A program made the position numbers and the translations under genes. DNA of 64,000 nt, taken from positions 1 through 64,000 of the forward strand of contig JAMPIV010013723.1 in assembly GCA_024509875.1 (NCBI GenBank). The letters are read 5' to 3'. The stretch's first letter is position 1; each line of letters starts with the position of its first letter. Below are positions 23,519 through 34,074 of this stretch, piece by piece. Origin of the DNA: Oreohelix idahoensis (taxonomy: Eukaryota; Mollusca; Gastropoda; Stylommatophora; Oreohelicidae). A model generated the notes under the pieces. It saw only the letters and a list, made by a program, of their open reading frames with translations. It was not told the origin of the DNA and ran no database searches.

Positions 23519-24281
23519 AAGATATCAACTTACCCCGAGATGACGAGAATAGGCAACACAGTCTAGTTTTGTGCCCACATTTGCCTGTCTCATGTGGTCA
23601 TCTACGGGCAGGAAAAATTTACGAGTGTGCTTAACTGAGTAAAACTTTCTAGATTTATAGTCTACCAGAGACGCTAACCCCCATCGCGTGTTCCCACAGA
23701 TGTACGGTGTATAACGTAATCATGAGTAAGACAAATGTTATTCTAGAGTCTAGATCAGAGACAACAACCGCGAGAAAGTTTCGTAGATAAGACATAATAT
23801 TATTCTACAGCTACCTGTGGCGATCAAGGGCCACAACAACATCTCAGAACGAACGTCAGTTTATCTCCCCTGAATCGAAGATCAAAGTGAGTACTCAGCC
23901 CTCAAAGGGCTGCCTCACCTTTGTCCCCGCTACCGACTGTAGTAGGCTAGCGGTTTGCTTCTTCAAAGAAACTTATTTCTCGCTCGAGATCGACGCTGTT
24001 ACGAACGACAAGCGTCCCCCTAGTCAGAAAAACACCAGGTGCAGCTTAGGTAATATTATCGTAAGCTGACCACTACTGACCAAGTGTTGAATTTACAATG
24101 AAGACCAGAACGAAATCACACCGCGGGGTGGGGTCTGAGAGGGGAATAATGGGCTACGTAGGTAGAATGCGAAAGAAAAGAAACCGAAAGTGCAAAAAAT
24201 CGAGGAAACCAGAACATTAAAAAAGTAAGAAAGATGGGACTGTTGGTAAAATAAAATTATCAGTCAATCCGTGAAAAGGAC

Positions 24282-25047
24282 ATACGATCACGCATGATTG
24301 CTTAAGGCCCGTAGAGAAAAACGTTGAAAAAATCCGAAATGCAACACGACCCATAACGAAAAAGGACACTAGGTCGTTTTTGTCACTGTGGTTATTATCA
24401 ACGGTTCATTGAAAACTTTAATAGTTTGACTGCACCGTTGACTGACCTCACAAAGAAAGGTCAACCTGAAAAGGTAACATGGACGGCTCAATGTGAGAAC
24501 GCCTACACCACACTCAAAGAAAAGCTGACGACGAAGCCCATATTACGCCTCCCTGACCTCACCAAGACCTTCGTGCTAAGAGTAGACGCCAGTAATATTG
24601 GAATTGGAGTTGCTTCAAGCTGATGAAAACTACCCGGAAATGCTTTTCCCCATGGCCTATGCTAGTCAAAAATTGAACGCTGCAGAGCGCAACTATTCAA
24701 ACATTGAAAAGGAATGCTTGGCTCTAGTGGCAGGAGTAAAAATACACCACGAATTTCTTTATGAAATCTCATTCGTTGTGCTAACGGATCACGCACCCCT
24801 CACGTTTCTAGCAGCTTGTAGAAATCAAAATGCAAAAGTAATGCGCTGGGCCATTTTGCTAAGTGTTTATTCCTTCAGAATCAAGTACATCTCCGGTCTT
24901 GAAAATGTAGGAGCATATTTTTTAAGCAGACATTCAGTAGAGGAACTCACTAATAGTGGAGAAAATCATATTTTAACGTCAGCAGAGAAGGACCTAATGG
25001 ACGTCACCGGGAATGTACACAATACCCTAATTATCATCTCTCTCTGA
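24282..25047 (+). pseudogene. Ty3/gypsy RT thumb and RNase H, continuation of 15113-15908
   Basis: Directly after the AGGAC duplication the frame gives HTITHDCLRPVEKNVEKIR, then TKKDTRSFLSL and YYQRFIENFNSLTAPLTDLTKK, the conserved RT-RNase H connection. RNase H motifs follow: FVLRVDASNIGIGV (Asp), ASQKLNAAERNYSNIEKECLA (Glu), VLTDHAPLTF (Asp). The last motif, normally ..NV.AD.LSR, reads ENVGAYFLSRH, so the fourth acidic residue is lost. Frameshifts lie near 24390 and 24610. The gene decays after 25047 and no LTR is recognised downstream. Confidence 0.85.
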
Positions 25048-26992
25048 TTTAGTTGGGCAACTAACTTAAGTTCGGGGTATCTGTCGCAGATTGAAGATAA
25101 TTTGCCTATTTGAAATTTTCTGTCCAACCTGTATATTGCTTTATTTTCTGTCTATCCTAAGTTTCTGACAAACGTTTCTCACGCACTTGCCTTTCCCACC
25201 CGAATTTCGGTCAAGCGAGCATCAAACTCGGCTTTCTAGATATTTATGACCTGTCTTCTTTCCGATTGTTAATACTTTTGAGCTCGGAACCACAGCACGT
25301 ACAATCGTGACATTCAATATACAAACTAATTTGCGGCGATACTTTTTGCAGGTGGATATCGTGGGAACTTAAAAATGTAGCGGGTAAATGGAAAATAATT
25401 CCTTCTTTCTTAAAGAAACTAGTTTTAGACTTCACTTGGTGATAGCATACTGAAGGAGAAAGACGCACTTCTTAGTCTTGTAAAGTAAAACTGTGCATAG
25501 GGAGACTTGAGTTAAATAAACAAAGTGCCCTCTAGTTTATTAACTTACAGAATAAATTCCTGTGCAGGTATGTATTCGCTTTTCTAGTATATAGAAATTA
25601 GCTCAGATATATAGATTTGAAATACATTAATATCATGGTGAAACTCTAAGTGTTGTATTTTAAATTGATATTACTTTACTATGTATGTTTTATAAATGGT
25701 TACCCAAGTTCATTTATTTTCACTTGTATTTTAACGGGATAATACGTTACAATGTTTGTATTACAATGATATTATTTTTCAATGTTTGTAACATTAATAA
25801 TGTATGATAATATTAATATGAGTGCTGGAAGGAATGAATGGCGAAAGGAAAGAAGGAAGTGGCCGCGAATGGAAGACACAAATAACCCACCATTCCTTTC
25901 CCTTGGCTGACCGGGACTGGAGCAATGTATGGCCAGCTGAATTCATTCATAGCAGACAGGAATGCTTAACAATGGACTGACCTATGTTAGGAACCAGACG
26001 GAGAGACCAACATGCCTACGCCAAGGACACTGCTTAAATTGTTCTGAGTATCTGCGTATTGCAGCATTTACACATGTAATTTTGTTTTGTCCAACAGATA
26101 TATGCATTGCAACCTGCCACGTCTTGTCTCTTATTGCTGAAAAGAGGTTATCTAGCCCACCAGTCACCATAATAATTACTTTCAATTACTTCAATTATTT
26201 CAAAGATTCTCAACGCCAGACATCACCCTTACCATACTCCACCCATTATAACCCTCCATCCCATCTTTGGAAGCAATTTCGTTATCTGTGGATATCTCAT
26301 CAATTGTGGATACGTTACACCAATATTGGATTTATAAAATCGTGTTCAGATTCTGTGCCCTTTGTGGATACCTTATTCGAACAGTGAAGTGAATTTCAAA
26401 GCATTGGATTACGTTTTTTTTTTTCCAAGAGAACACCAGGATATAAGTTGTTTCCAACATTCACACCAAAGGAACAAAGAAACAAACATTCATTTTCACA
26501 CAACCAGTATTTCACATATTTCCAGCAAAGCCTAGAATGTTATTAGGCTTGCCTAGAACTTTACTAACACACTTCATTCATCATTTATTTTCACTATTTG
26601 TGCAGTATTTTTTTTCTTCTTGAAAATCATCAATTGTTGTGAGTTTATTTTCTCGTGATCATTTTTTTTTTGCTGTAAAATCCTTTATTGATTTATTTAC
26701 ATTTTAAATCGAAATAAATGGAGTTAGCCGTGATAGGATTGTTCGTTCTGTTCAGACTACCAAGTCCTCAATCTAACTTTACTTCTTTACCCTACTATTT
26801 GTAAGTGACACAGTGTGTGCAAAAGAGTAATATTGTGTGTGTGGTTCTCTTAGTGAAGAACTCACTGGCTCAGCCTGTGCCTTCTGCCTATCTCTCTTGC
26901 ACATCACTATCACACGTCCGTGTGCACTATTGTCCCTCACCCCCTATACAGCTGTCAAGCTTTACCTACTGTTTATTACGTTTTCATGCGAC
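25048..26992. other. Intergenic, no gene recognised
   Basis: Possibly the 3' remnant of the gypsy element at first, then unassigned AT-rich DNA with T tracts (about 26408 and 26665). Open frames here lack recognisable domains. Confidence 0.45.
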
Positions 26993-27029
26993 ACTTATGA
27001 TGAAGATACACTTATGATGAAGATACACT
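26993..27029. repeat. 17-bp minisatellite, left fragment
   Basis: About two units of ACTTATGATGAAGATAC end exactly at the LTR element starting at 27030. The main array is on the other side of the element at 32168-32556, so the element inserted into the array. Confidence 0.9.
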
Positions 27030-27703
27030 TGTGGTAGGGTGGGCGAGATGGTGATGATGATATTGATGTTGTGATGTTTGATCACTCTCTTTTCACACTC
27101 GCACCGACCCGAACAACAATAAAACTCTTGATTCTAGAGGCAGGGGCTGTATTTATTTTTACAACCCATTCAGTGACTCAACAAACATTAAACAAATAAA
27201 CCAACGAACATAACAAAACAAAACATCCAGCATGTGCTCGATTGCTAATTGTGTCATGTCTTTGTGTTCTTCTGTGTGGGTACACAGGGCGCCTCGTTTC
27301 GTTCTCTCTTGTCTGGACTGATACTTAAGAAGAGCCGCTGCTGGTTCGCTATTTCTTTTATAATCCCAGGTCGAATCACTCAACTTACTGCGCGCTAGGC
27401 GTATTAATTTGGCCGCATACATAACACTCGCGATTTTTGCTTTAGAAGGCCCAAAAACAGAAATATACACAACTATTTCTAGAGCAAAAACACCACTATC
27501 AAATATAACACACAACTATGCACCAAAACTTAATTTTTAGGCATTATTATGGCCTTTTCATCAATCTTGAAGACTTTCCACATCCCAGAATGCTTCGCGC
27601 ACATCGAAAATATGGGCGATAAATGTGCCACTCACAATGAAGGGGGAAGCTGGGGTGTCTTCCCGTGAAGGGGTAAGCCGGGTGTCTTTCCGGCCCTATC
27701 ACA
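27030..27703 (-). repeat. 3' LTR of Lin28-gag element copy 2
   Basis: 674 bp. In element orientation it starts TGTGATAGGGCC and ends CCCACCCTACCACA. A TATA-like TTATAAAAGA (complement of 27355-27364) and AATAAA (complement of 27152-27157) are present. It matches 31494-32167 at about 99%. Confidence 0.9.
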
Positions 27704-28095
27704 TATTGACGGTGCGAAGACGATGTGTGAAGGAGAATAAGGATTTGTGTGTAATGTTGTCGTCACTCTCTCTTGCCTACTTTAACACACGTTCCGCAGT
27801 CACAGAAAAACTCTTGATGACAGGGGTCCCACTTTTATTAATGAAACCCTATCAGGTAGCACAAGAATCATACAGAAACAATGTTGTCCGCAAGTTTACT
27901 TTGAAGACAATTCCTAAGCAACACCATAAAACCAAGCTATTTAGGTAACACCATCTAATAACCCAGCACAGACTGCTGGACTCTCTGAAATAAAATGAAA
28001 CAAAATAAACTAGCATCGTACTAATGGACAAACATCATCTACTTAATAATACATACATATGTGTGAAATTATGCAAGTACATGCACTTAAATGAC

Positions 28096-28141
<46 letters not shown>

Positions 28142-29387
28142 CATGCAAGTCTGTATGTATGTGTAATCAACAATAAACATATCTCAATCAACAACAATGC
28201 CTTCATACGCATATTAGATACTAACTCCATCATCACGCGAGATAAAACTTAAATGAAGCACTTCTATCTATGATGAAATATTCCACACAGCGCACTGGTC
28301 TAAATGACATCAATTTATCAGTATCTTAGAGGTCTAGCTGCTCTAAAGAAAAAGGAGATATATACTCTATTCTTACAGCTCTGTACTAAATGTAATACGC
28401 ATAGGCTACTCACGGAGCTAGAGGGTACGCTAATCTTTCTCTCACAATAATCACTGATGTAACATTAACCACACTTACGGCTCACAAGAATGCAATATAA
28501 CCATTATTTAACACTACACAACTAATAATAATAATGTTAATAAATACACACATGTATACAGCGCACTGCGACACTAGAATTCCTCTTATAAATTCACTTA
28601 GTACTTTACACATTTAACACACAGTCTCACTGTCGAAAATAGCGATGGATGAGATATACGTGAAATTACACTTAAATACACATAAATTGCCAGTCAGCTT
28701 CTATCAAGCTATAGATACACAAACGCTACAAAGTTTTAACTTCTAAACCTAAAAGTCTAATATTACTAATTTTAAAGTATTATAAAAATGTACTTATATG
28801 CAAGCATACCTCTATGTCGTTAGTTCTCTTCGCACAGACGCAACTATGCAAAAGCCCAAACCTCAGTTGGATATCGTACGAGGGCGTATTTTGCACAAGA
28901 ACGATCTTGCTACTTCTCAGCTCTCTCACTGACGCCTCTCACTGTTTCAGTTTTTATCTGCATCTCCAACCATGTACCACATGATAGCTACGTCAAAATG
29001 TCAGGGAAAGCTCCACCCATCTCTCTAGGGAGCAAATCAGGAGTCCTATGCTCAGTATGGATTACATGAGATCACATCTAAGTCAAGTATTTCTTTTTAA
29101 TCGACACAACTCAAGGTCCGCCCACTAATGGGCTGTTACATCCCACGATATTCGTTGCCCTACGCACACTTCTTACGGTTTCGTGCTCAAAAGGTGTTTT
29201 CTTCTATTGTCAGACAGCGCCAGGATGTCTGACAACCGATGGCTATCTCCCACGTCTCACACGTCTGTCTTCTTCACGGATGGCGAAGGTGTGTTTCGTT
29301 AAAATCGCTCATTACCGGGTGAGAATGCCAACATGAGCACAAATTCACACCGTATACTAGATCGACAACTAATTACTCAGTCTAACA
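27704..29387 (-). other. Non-coding 3' interior of Lin28-gag element copy 2
   Basis: Between the gag stop and the 3' LTR there is AT-rich sequence with no pol motifs and a GT microsatellite (28098-28141). Copy 1 lacks an equivalent: there gag ends ~40 bp before the LTR. This could be acquired filler or the decayed site of a lost pol. Confidence 0.6.
28098..28141. repeat. (GT)n microsatellite
   Basis: About 21 perfect GT steps inside the non-coding part of the LTR element. Confidence 0.95.
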
Positions 29388-31232
29388 TTACACCTTTCTG
29401 GCCACACGGTCACATGTTCCGCCCCTAAATTTTTTGTGGTCCCCACAAACGTACTCTGCTCCATTGTCATTTTTAAGTTTATGTCTTTTTGCTTCTCGTG
29501 GTCTGTTAGAATTGTCCGCTCGTACAGCGTCGCTACTTGATTGAGAGTTCAGCGAGTTAGTGCCTGCAGTTGTCGGCCTTGGCGGGGGATTACCTCTAAC
29601 GTGTTTTACGTTTGTGTTCAGTCGATGTCGGAGTGCATTCCCCCCAATCTGATCTAGATTGGTGTCCTCTCCGGAGCGTCGGCGTATATTCCCTCCTATC
29701 TGTTTAAGATGAGTCTCCTCTTCTGGACGTTGACCGCTTCTCTTGGCGCCCTTAGGGTAACAGTTGTCACGGCCATCTCTTGGCCTGCACCCTGAAGACA
29801 ACCTAGATATGTCGGTACGTTTAGAGAGGATGCTCTTTGAGGGACAAACCGATATCAAATGCTCTAGGGACTTACACTGAAAACATCGCTTCGGAAGCGG
29901 GCCAATAGGGCACTTGGCTGCCATGTGGTCTGAAAAGTCTCCACAATTGTAGCATCTTATTTTTCTAGGCTTCCTCTGTGCCATGGGTCGCCTCCTGCTA
30001 CCCTTACATTCCTGGCCGCCAATGCCGCATACAAAGACCGCTCCAATGCCCTGAACAGACGGTTTGCTGTCAAATTCTACTCTCTCATTTCTCTCCAGAC
30101 TACGGAATCCCCTTCTGAAAATGTTTGTCTGATGTACAAAAACATCAACATCTCCATCATCCGGTGTAATGAATCCCCATCCTTTGTCGACATTATACCA
30201 CTTACAAAATCCTTGTCGCCTTGTTGGTGCATCTGTGTTTTTATTAACCTCTAAATCACTGCATGCACTATCAACTGCCTGACTCTCACCTACAGGAAGG
30301 TCTAGTTTTGGTTCCAATTGATCCACACCTTGGTTCTGCTTTAGGTTTTCACGTGGTCGGCAGTGTTTCCTTCTTCTTCTCGTCTCCTTTTGTGCTGGCA
30401 AACTGGTCTGTGATAGCTGTGCTATCTGGGACTTTAGGCGAGCTACTTCAGCTTCGAGTTCGTCCTTTTCAGCGTGGGCTTCTACACTGGCTACCTGCAC
30501 TGGTGCATCATGCTTTTTGCCTTCCCAGAACAGGGCATAGTCCCTAACTTCCCTAAATGAAACACCAGGATTCTTTAGCACATGTTCCTTCACAAATGTC
30601 CTGCTCAGATCATTACTGAGCTGGGCAACAAAATGATCTCTGAGCATGGATTGGTCTGCGGGAGCCAAGCCTTTCTTCACGCGCGTTGCATGCAATCTCA
30701 GAAATAATTCATGCAACATGTGAGAGAATTCCATTACTGATAAGCTAGGCCCCTGTCTCATGGCATAGAAACCCCTAGTCATCTCATTGACTAGTTGTCG
30801 TTCACTGTAGGCTTCTTCAACAATTTCGAGCAACTTCTCAGGGCTGGCCTTGGCTCCGCCACGTATCCGTAGTTCCCTAGAGACCACTGGTGTAACATTA
30901 TTCCACACAATGTCTAACTTATCTTCTACAGTTAAGGGCCCTACCTTCCATGCAGCGTTTACCTCCTTCACAAACTCTTGCCAAGTGGGGCCTGGCTTTT
31001 CACCAAATCGTCTTACCTCCAGCACCATCACGTATATCACCCTCACATGCTCATCGCTCTGGTTCTTTCCTGGTGTGAGTCGTAGCAATAGTGTTCCTGT
31101 TTGTTGTGATGGAGTATCATTTGCGAGGATACTATTGCAGGAAAATTGATATAACTGCAAACGGCTGGTCCCTGGCTTGATAAGATAGGATGTACGGTGG
31201 TATGATTCTTCTCTGGGCCTGCGTTGGTGCAA
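29388..31232 (-). CDS. Gag-like protein with Lin28-type cold-shock domain and two CCHC knuckles
   Basis: Intact 614-codon ORF. Residues ~63-245 are gag-like and helical (RRFGEKPGPTWQEF, DIVWNNVTPVVSREL, YALFWEGKK). 250-285 is a coiled coil (DELEAEVARLKSQIAQLSQ). 341-405 is a cold-shock domain with RNP1-like KGWGFI (350-355) and RNP2-like VDVFVHQ (362-368), then GFRSL and RVEF. The linker GGQECKGSRRRP (405-416) is followed by knuckles C427-C441 (CX2CX5HX4C) and C450-C463 (CX2CX4HX4C), separated by PLPKRC. This order and the linker are those of Lin28, which binds let-7 precursors and mRNAs. The tail is basic. The likely role is packaging of element RNA; specificity is unknown. The start may be the ATG at 31232, since copy 1 starts ~60 residues later. 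Confidence 0.85.
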   Translation of the reverse strand: MHQRRPREESYHRTSYLIKPGTSRLQLYQFSCNSILANDTPSQQTGTLLLRLTPGKNQSDEHVRVIYVMVLEVRRFGEKPGPTWQEFVKEVNAAWKVGPLTVEDKLDIVWNNVTPVVSRELRIRGGAKASPEKLLEIVEEAYSERQLVNEMTRGFYAMRQGPSLSVMEFSHMLHELFLRLHATRVKKGLAPADQSMLRDHFVAQLSNDLSRTFVKEHVLKNPGVSFREVRDYALFWEGKKHDAPVQVASVEAHAEKDELEAEVARLKSQIAQLSQTSLPAQKETRRRRKHCRPRENLKQNQGVDQLEPKLDLPVGESQAVDSACSDLEVNKNTDAPTRRQGFCKWYNVDKGWGFITPDDGDVDVFVHQTNIFRRGFRSLERNERVEFDSKPSVQGIGAVFVCGIGGQECKGSRRRPMAQRKPRKIRCYNCGDFSDHMAAKCPIGPLPKRCFQCKSLEHLISVCPSKSILSKRTDISRLSSGCRPRDGRDNCYPKGAKRSGQRPEEETHLKQIGGNIRRRSGEDTNLDQIGGNALRHRLNTNVKHVRGNPPPRPTTAGTNSLNSQSSSDAVRADNSNRPREAKRHKLKNDNGAEYVCGDHKKFRGGTCDRVARKV

Positions 31233-31473
31233 ATCTTCAATGGGCCTATGGTGTTTCGAATCTTCAAGCGGTGGTGCGATTCTTTGCTGGGTCTATGGTG
31301 GTGCGAATCTTCACTGGGGAGATGTACTGGGCAGATGTGCTGCTCCGTCTGTGCTGGGTGTTGTAATACTCTTGCAAGAATTAGCTGAGGTATCCTTGGT
31401 GCTCACTGGTTGTAGTGCTCTCTTGCAGCATTCAACATTCCGCGTATGACTCGATACTACACTGTCTGTCAGT

Positions 31474-31491
31474 ATCCTGCCGACGACGCCA
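31474..31491 (-). other. Primer-binding site, serine-tRNA-like
   Basis: In element orientation, 2 bp after the LTR end (CCTACCACA), the sequence is TGGCGTCGTCGGCAGGAT. It is identical to copy 1 but for one base. Metazoan serine tRNAs end in a closely matching complement as I recall them. Confidence 0.7.
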
Positions 31492-31493
31492 TT

Positions 31494-32167
31494 TGTGGTA
31501 GGGTGGGCGAGATGGTGATGATGATATTGATGTTGTGATGTTTGATCACTCTCTTTTCACACTCGCACCGACCCGAACAACAATAAAATTCTTGATTCTA
31601 GAGGCAGGGGCTGTATTTATTTTTACAATCCATTCAGTGACTCAACAAACATTAAACAAATAAACCAACGAACATAACAAAACAAAACACCCAGCATGTG
31701 CCCGATTGCTAATTGTGTCATGTCTTTGTGTTCTTCTGTGTGGGTACACAGGGCGCCTCGTTTCGTTCTCTCTTGTCTGGACTGATACTTAAGAAGGGCC
31801 GCTGCTGGTTCGCTATTTCTTTTATAAGCCCAGGTCGAATCACTCAACTTACTGCGCGCTAGGCGTATTAATTTGGCCGCATACATAACACTCGCGATTT
31901 TTGCTTTAGAAGGCCCAACAACAGAAATATACACAACTATTTCTAGAGCAAAAACACCACTATCAAATATAACACACAACTATGCACCAAAACTTAATTT
32001 TTAGGCATTATTATGGCCTTTTCATCAATCTTGAAGACTTTCCACATCCCAGAATGCTTCGCGCACATCGAAAATATGGGCGATAAATGTGCCACTCACA
32101 ATGAAGGGGGAAGCTGGGGTGTCTTCCCGTGAAGGGGTAAGCCGGGTGTCTTTCCGGCCCTATCACA
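31494..32167 (-). repeat. 5' LTR of Lin28-gag element copy 2
   Basis: 674 bp, same length as its partner. The outer end (element start) TGTGATAGGG abuts the minisatellite at 32168. The inner end CCACA precedes the primer-binding site. AATAAA is at the complement of 31616-31621. The element's promoter should lie here, near the TATA-like motif matching 27355-27364. Confidence 0.9.
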
Positions 32168-32556
32168 CACTTATGATGAAGATACGCTTATGATGAAGAT
32201 ACACTTATGAGGAAGATACGCTTATGGTGAAGATACACTTATGATGAAAATACACTTATGATGAAGATACACTTATGATGAAGATACATTTATGATGAAG
32301 ATACACTTATGATGAAAATACACTTATGATGAAAATACACTTACGATGAAGATACACTTATGATGAAAATACACTTATGATGAAAATACACTTATGATGA
32401 AGATACACTTATGATGAAAATACACTTATGATGAAGATACACTTATGATGAAGATACACTTATGATGAAAATGCACTTATGATGAAGATACACTTATGAT
32501 GAAGATACACTTATGATGAAGATACACTTATGATGAAGATACACTTATGATGAAGA
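32168..32556. repeat. 17-bp minisatellite, ~23 copies
   Basis: Units of ACTTATGATGAAGATAC with recurring variants (AAAATAC, GAAGATACG). The period is not a multiple of three and no ORF is maintained. It is contiguous in sequence with the two units at 26993-27029 left of the LTR element. Confidence 0.95.
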
Positions 32557-32839
32557 TCATTGTCCTTTGTGCTCCTTATGGAGCATGCAGACACTCCTGT
32601 AGCAGGTCCCCTTGAAGGAATCATGCACCAAACATTTATATGTTCTGGCAGCAGTGTTTTCTGTAGCAATGTTATTTACATGGTGCAGCTGCCAGCCTCG
32701 TGCAAAAAAAAACTTCATACGTCGCCTTGTCCGACAGGCCTGAGGGAGCAGTACATCTATTCTTTCTTTTACTCATCAGACCCCCCCCCCTCCCCCCCCC
32801 GGAACTACATGGGAGTTTAAAGACAGTTATGATTACGAT

Positions 32840-33152
32840 GGAGCCGCGGTAGCGCAGTGGTTAGTGCACTGGCTTCCTAACTCGGTGGTCCATGGTTCGA
32901 TCCCCACTTGAAGTGGGATTTTTTTTTAGGCCGCAAACGGCTCCTGGGTCGACTCAGCCTTATGAAATGGGTACCAGAGCAGCTCTGGGAATGTTAAGCC
33001 GGCCGGCGTGATGCTGACCACATCACTCCTAGTGTGCCGGTGGTCAAGAACATATGGGCGTAACACCATATTCCCAATATTCCTCAATATGCGTGTAACG
33101 GGATTTCCCTTCCCCCCCCCCCCCCCCCCCCCCCCGCCCCCTCTTCCCCTCC
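32840..33152 (+). mobile_element. tRNA-derived SINE
   Basis: The head is tRNA-like, with an A box (TAGCGCAGTGG, 32850-32860) and a B box (GGTTCGATCCC) near 32894-32904, the internal RNA polymerase III promoter. A tRNA-unrelated body contains CTGGGTCGACTCAGCCTT and GGGTACCAG, similar to the core of cephalopod OR/OK-type SINEs as I recall them. A perfect 12-bp duplication TATGATTACGAT flanks it (32828-32839 and 33153-33164), proving LINE-mediated insertion. The 3' tail is C-rich (33110-33152) rather than A-rich, which is unusual. Confidence 0.85.
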
Positions 33153-33164
33153 TATGATTACGAT

Positions 33165-33750
33165 ATTCAGAAATATTGCAGTCTTGAAAGACTTGCAAAG
33201 AGAAAGATTTAGCATACCCATAAGATTTTTCTCATTCAGTGTTAAAGTCAGCTAGTGTTCGCTAAACACTGAAGAGGTGCGAGTACCGTTGTTGCCGTTG
33301 GCTAGTCCTTTTTAAGACAAGTCCTTTTCTAGGCTTCATAATACTAGCAGATAGGTAACATTAGTCTGTTTCAGGACTTGGTATTTATCAACGCTGCACG
33401 GGCTATGTTAGGAATCTCTATATAGAGCATTACAACATGAGGGAATCTGATCGTCAGAAATAGTCCCCTGTCGGACACGTGTTTCGGTGCTTTATCTCCT
33501 TTACACTCTGAGGGTGCGGGCCCACTTGAATTATGACTCCCAAGTGTCCACCTCGTGTTGTCTTCTGTGCTGAAAATTGAACCCATTCCACCTTGGTTGT
33601 GACTTTCAACTTCAATCTTGGTTTTATCCATGCTACCAACTAGAGGTAATTGCGAAAGTAACCATTATGTTGTATATAAATTACTGTCACGAATTCCATA
33701 GTCCGTTGCGGTTGCTCCACAGCCAACACAATGTCCTTCTGCCGTTTCAC
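33165..33750. other. Intergenic, no gene recognised
   Basis: No recognisable domain or repeat; small open frames only. Confidence 0.4.
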
Positions 33751-33758
33751 CGAGCCTC

Positions 33759-34066
33759 CAGTGTTGCCACCCTGAATTTTGAAAAAAAAAAAAAAAAAAA
33801 CTTAGATGATACCTTACAATATGCCTAGGTACACCTAGATTTTGAATTTTGAGCTACTTTTGAGCGACTTGGGATACTTATGCGGTTTTTTTGTTGTTGG
33901 GGCGGGGGGCTACTTTGTGCGAAAAACCGACAACCGAAAGTTGATCTAGGTAGTGTTCTTCAACTTATGAAGGAAAGTGACACCTAGACAGGACCACACA
34001 AAAAAAAACCCAAAAAAAAAACCTAGTCCTAGATCTAGGTGAATCCACCTAGGAGTGGCAACGCTG
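33759..34066. mobile_element. hAT-type MITE, 308 bp
   Basis: Termini are inverted: CAGTGTTGCCAC at the left, and GTGGCAACGCTG at the right. An 8-bp duplication flanks them, CGAGCCTC (33751-33758) and CGAGCCTT (34067-34074), one mismatch. An 8-bp TSD and CAGYG ends are hAT hallmarks. The interior is A/T-homopolymer-rich with several CCTAG/ACCTAG motifs and no coding region. Confidence 0.8.
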
Positions 34067-34074
34067 CGAGCCTT

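Larger units (their letters stand above)
15909..24276 (+). mobile_element. LTR family Y, copy B, inserted in the gypsy RT and itself interrupted
   Basis: It starts TGTCGTGGTTGAG like copy A and ends CAGTCAATCCGTGAAA (copy A ends ..GTGACA). The flanking 5-bp duplication is AGGAC (15904-15908 and 24277-24281). Without the nested material (about 18044-23513) it is ~2.9 kb, close to copy A. The reading frame of the RT resumes exactly at the right-hand duplication, which fixes the boundaries. The 191-bp unit tripled in copy A is single here. Confidence 0.85.
27030..32167 (-). mobile_element. Lin28-gag LTR retroelement, copy 2 (complete, minus strand)
   Basis: Two 674-bp LTRs (27030-27703 and 31494-32167) flank a 3.8-kb interior with a primer-binding site, an intact 614-codon gag-like gene and ~1.7 kb of non-coding DNA. 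About seven LTR-LTR differences are visible, i.e. ~1% divergence, so it is young. The target is a 17-bp minisatellite; CACT lies outside both ends, consistent with a 4-5-bp duplication though the repeat makes this ambiguous. No protease, RT or integrase is seen on either strand, so mobility would need enzymes from elsewhere. Confidence 0.9.

Noticed and set aside
25962..26387. 141-codon open frame as a host gene
   Set aside because: No recognisable domain, no splice context and biased short-repeat composition; not supportable.
32168..32556. Regular repeats resembling a CRISPR array
   Set aside because: The 17-bp units are head-to-tail without unique spacers and lie in a eukaryotic transposon landscape; this is a minisatellite.
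32840..32915. Possible tRNA gene (A and B boxes)
   Set aside because: It is the head of a SINE with a 12-bp TSD around the whole 313-bp unit; no mature tRNA ending was found.
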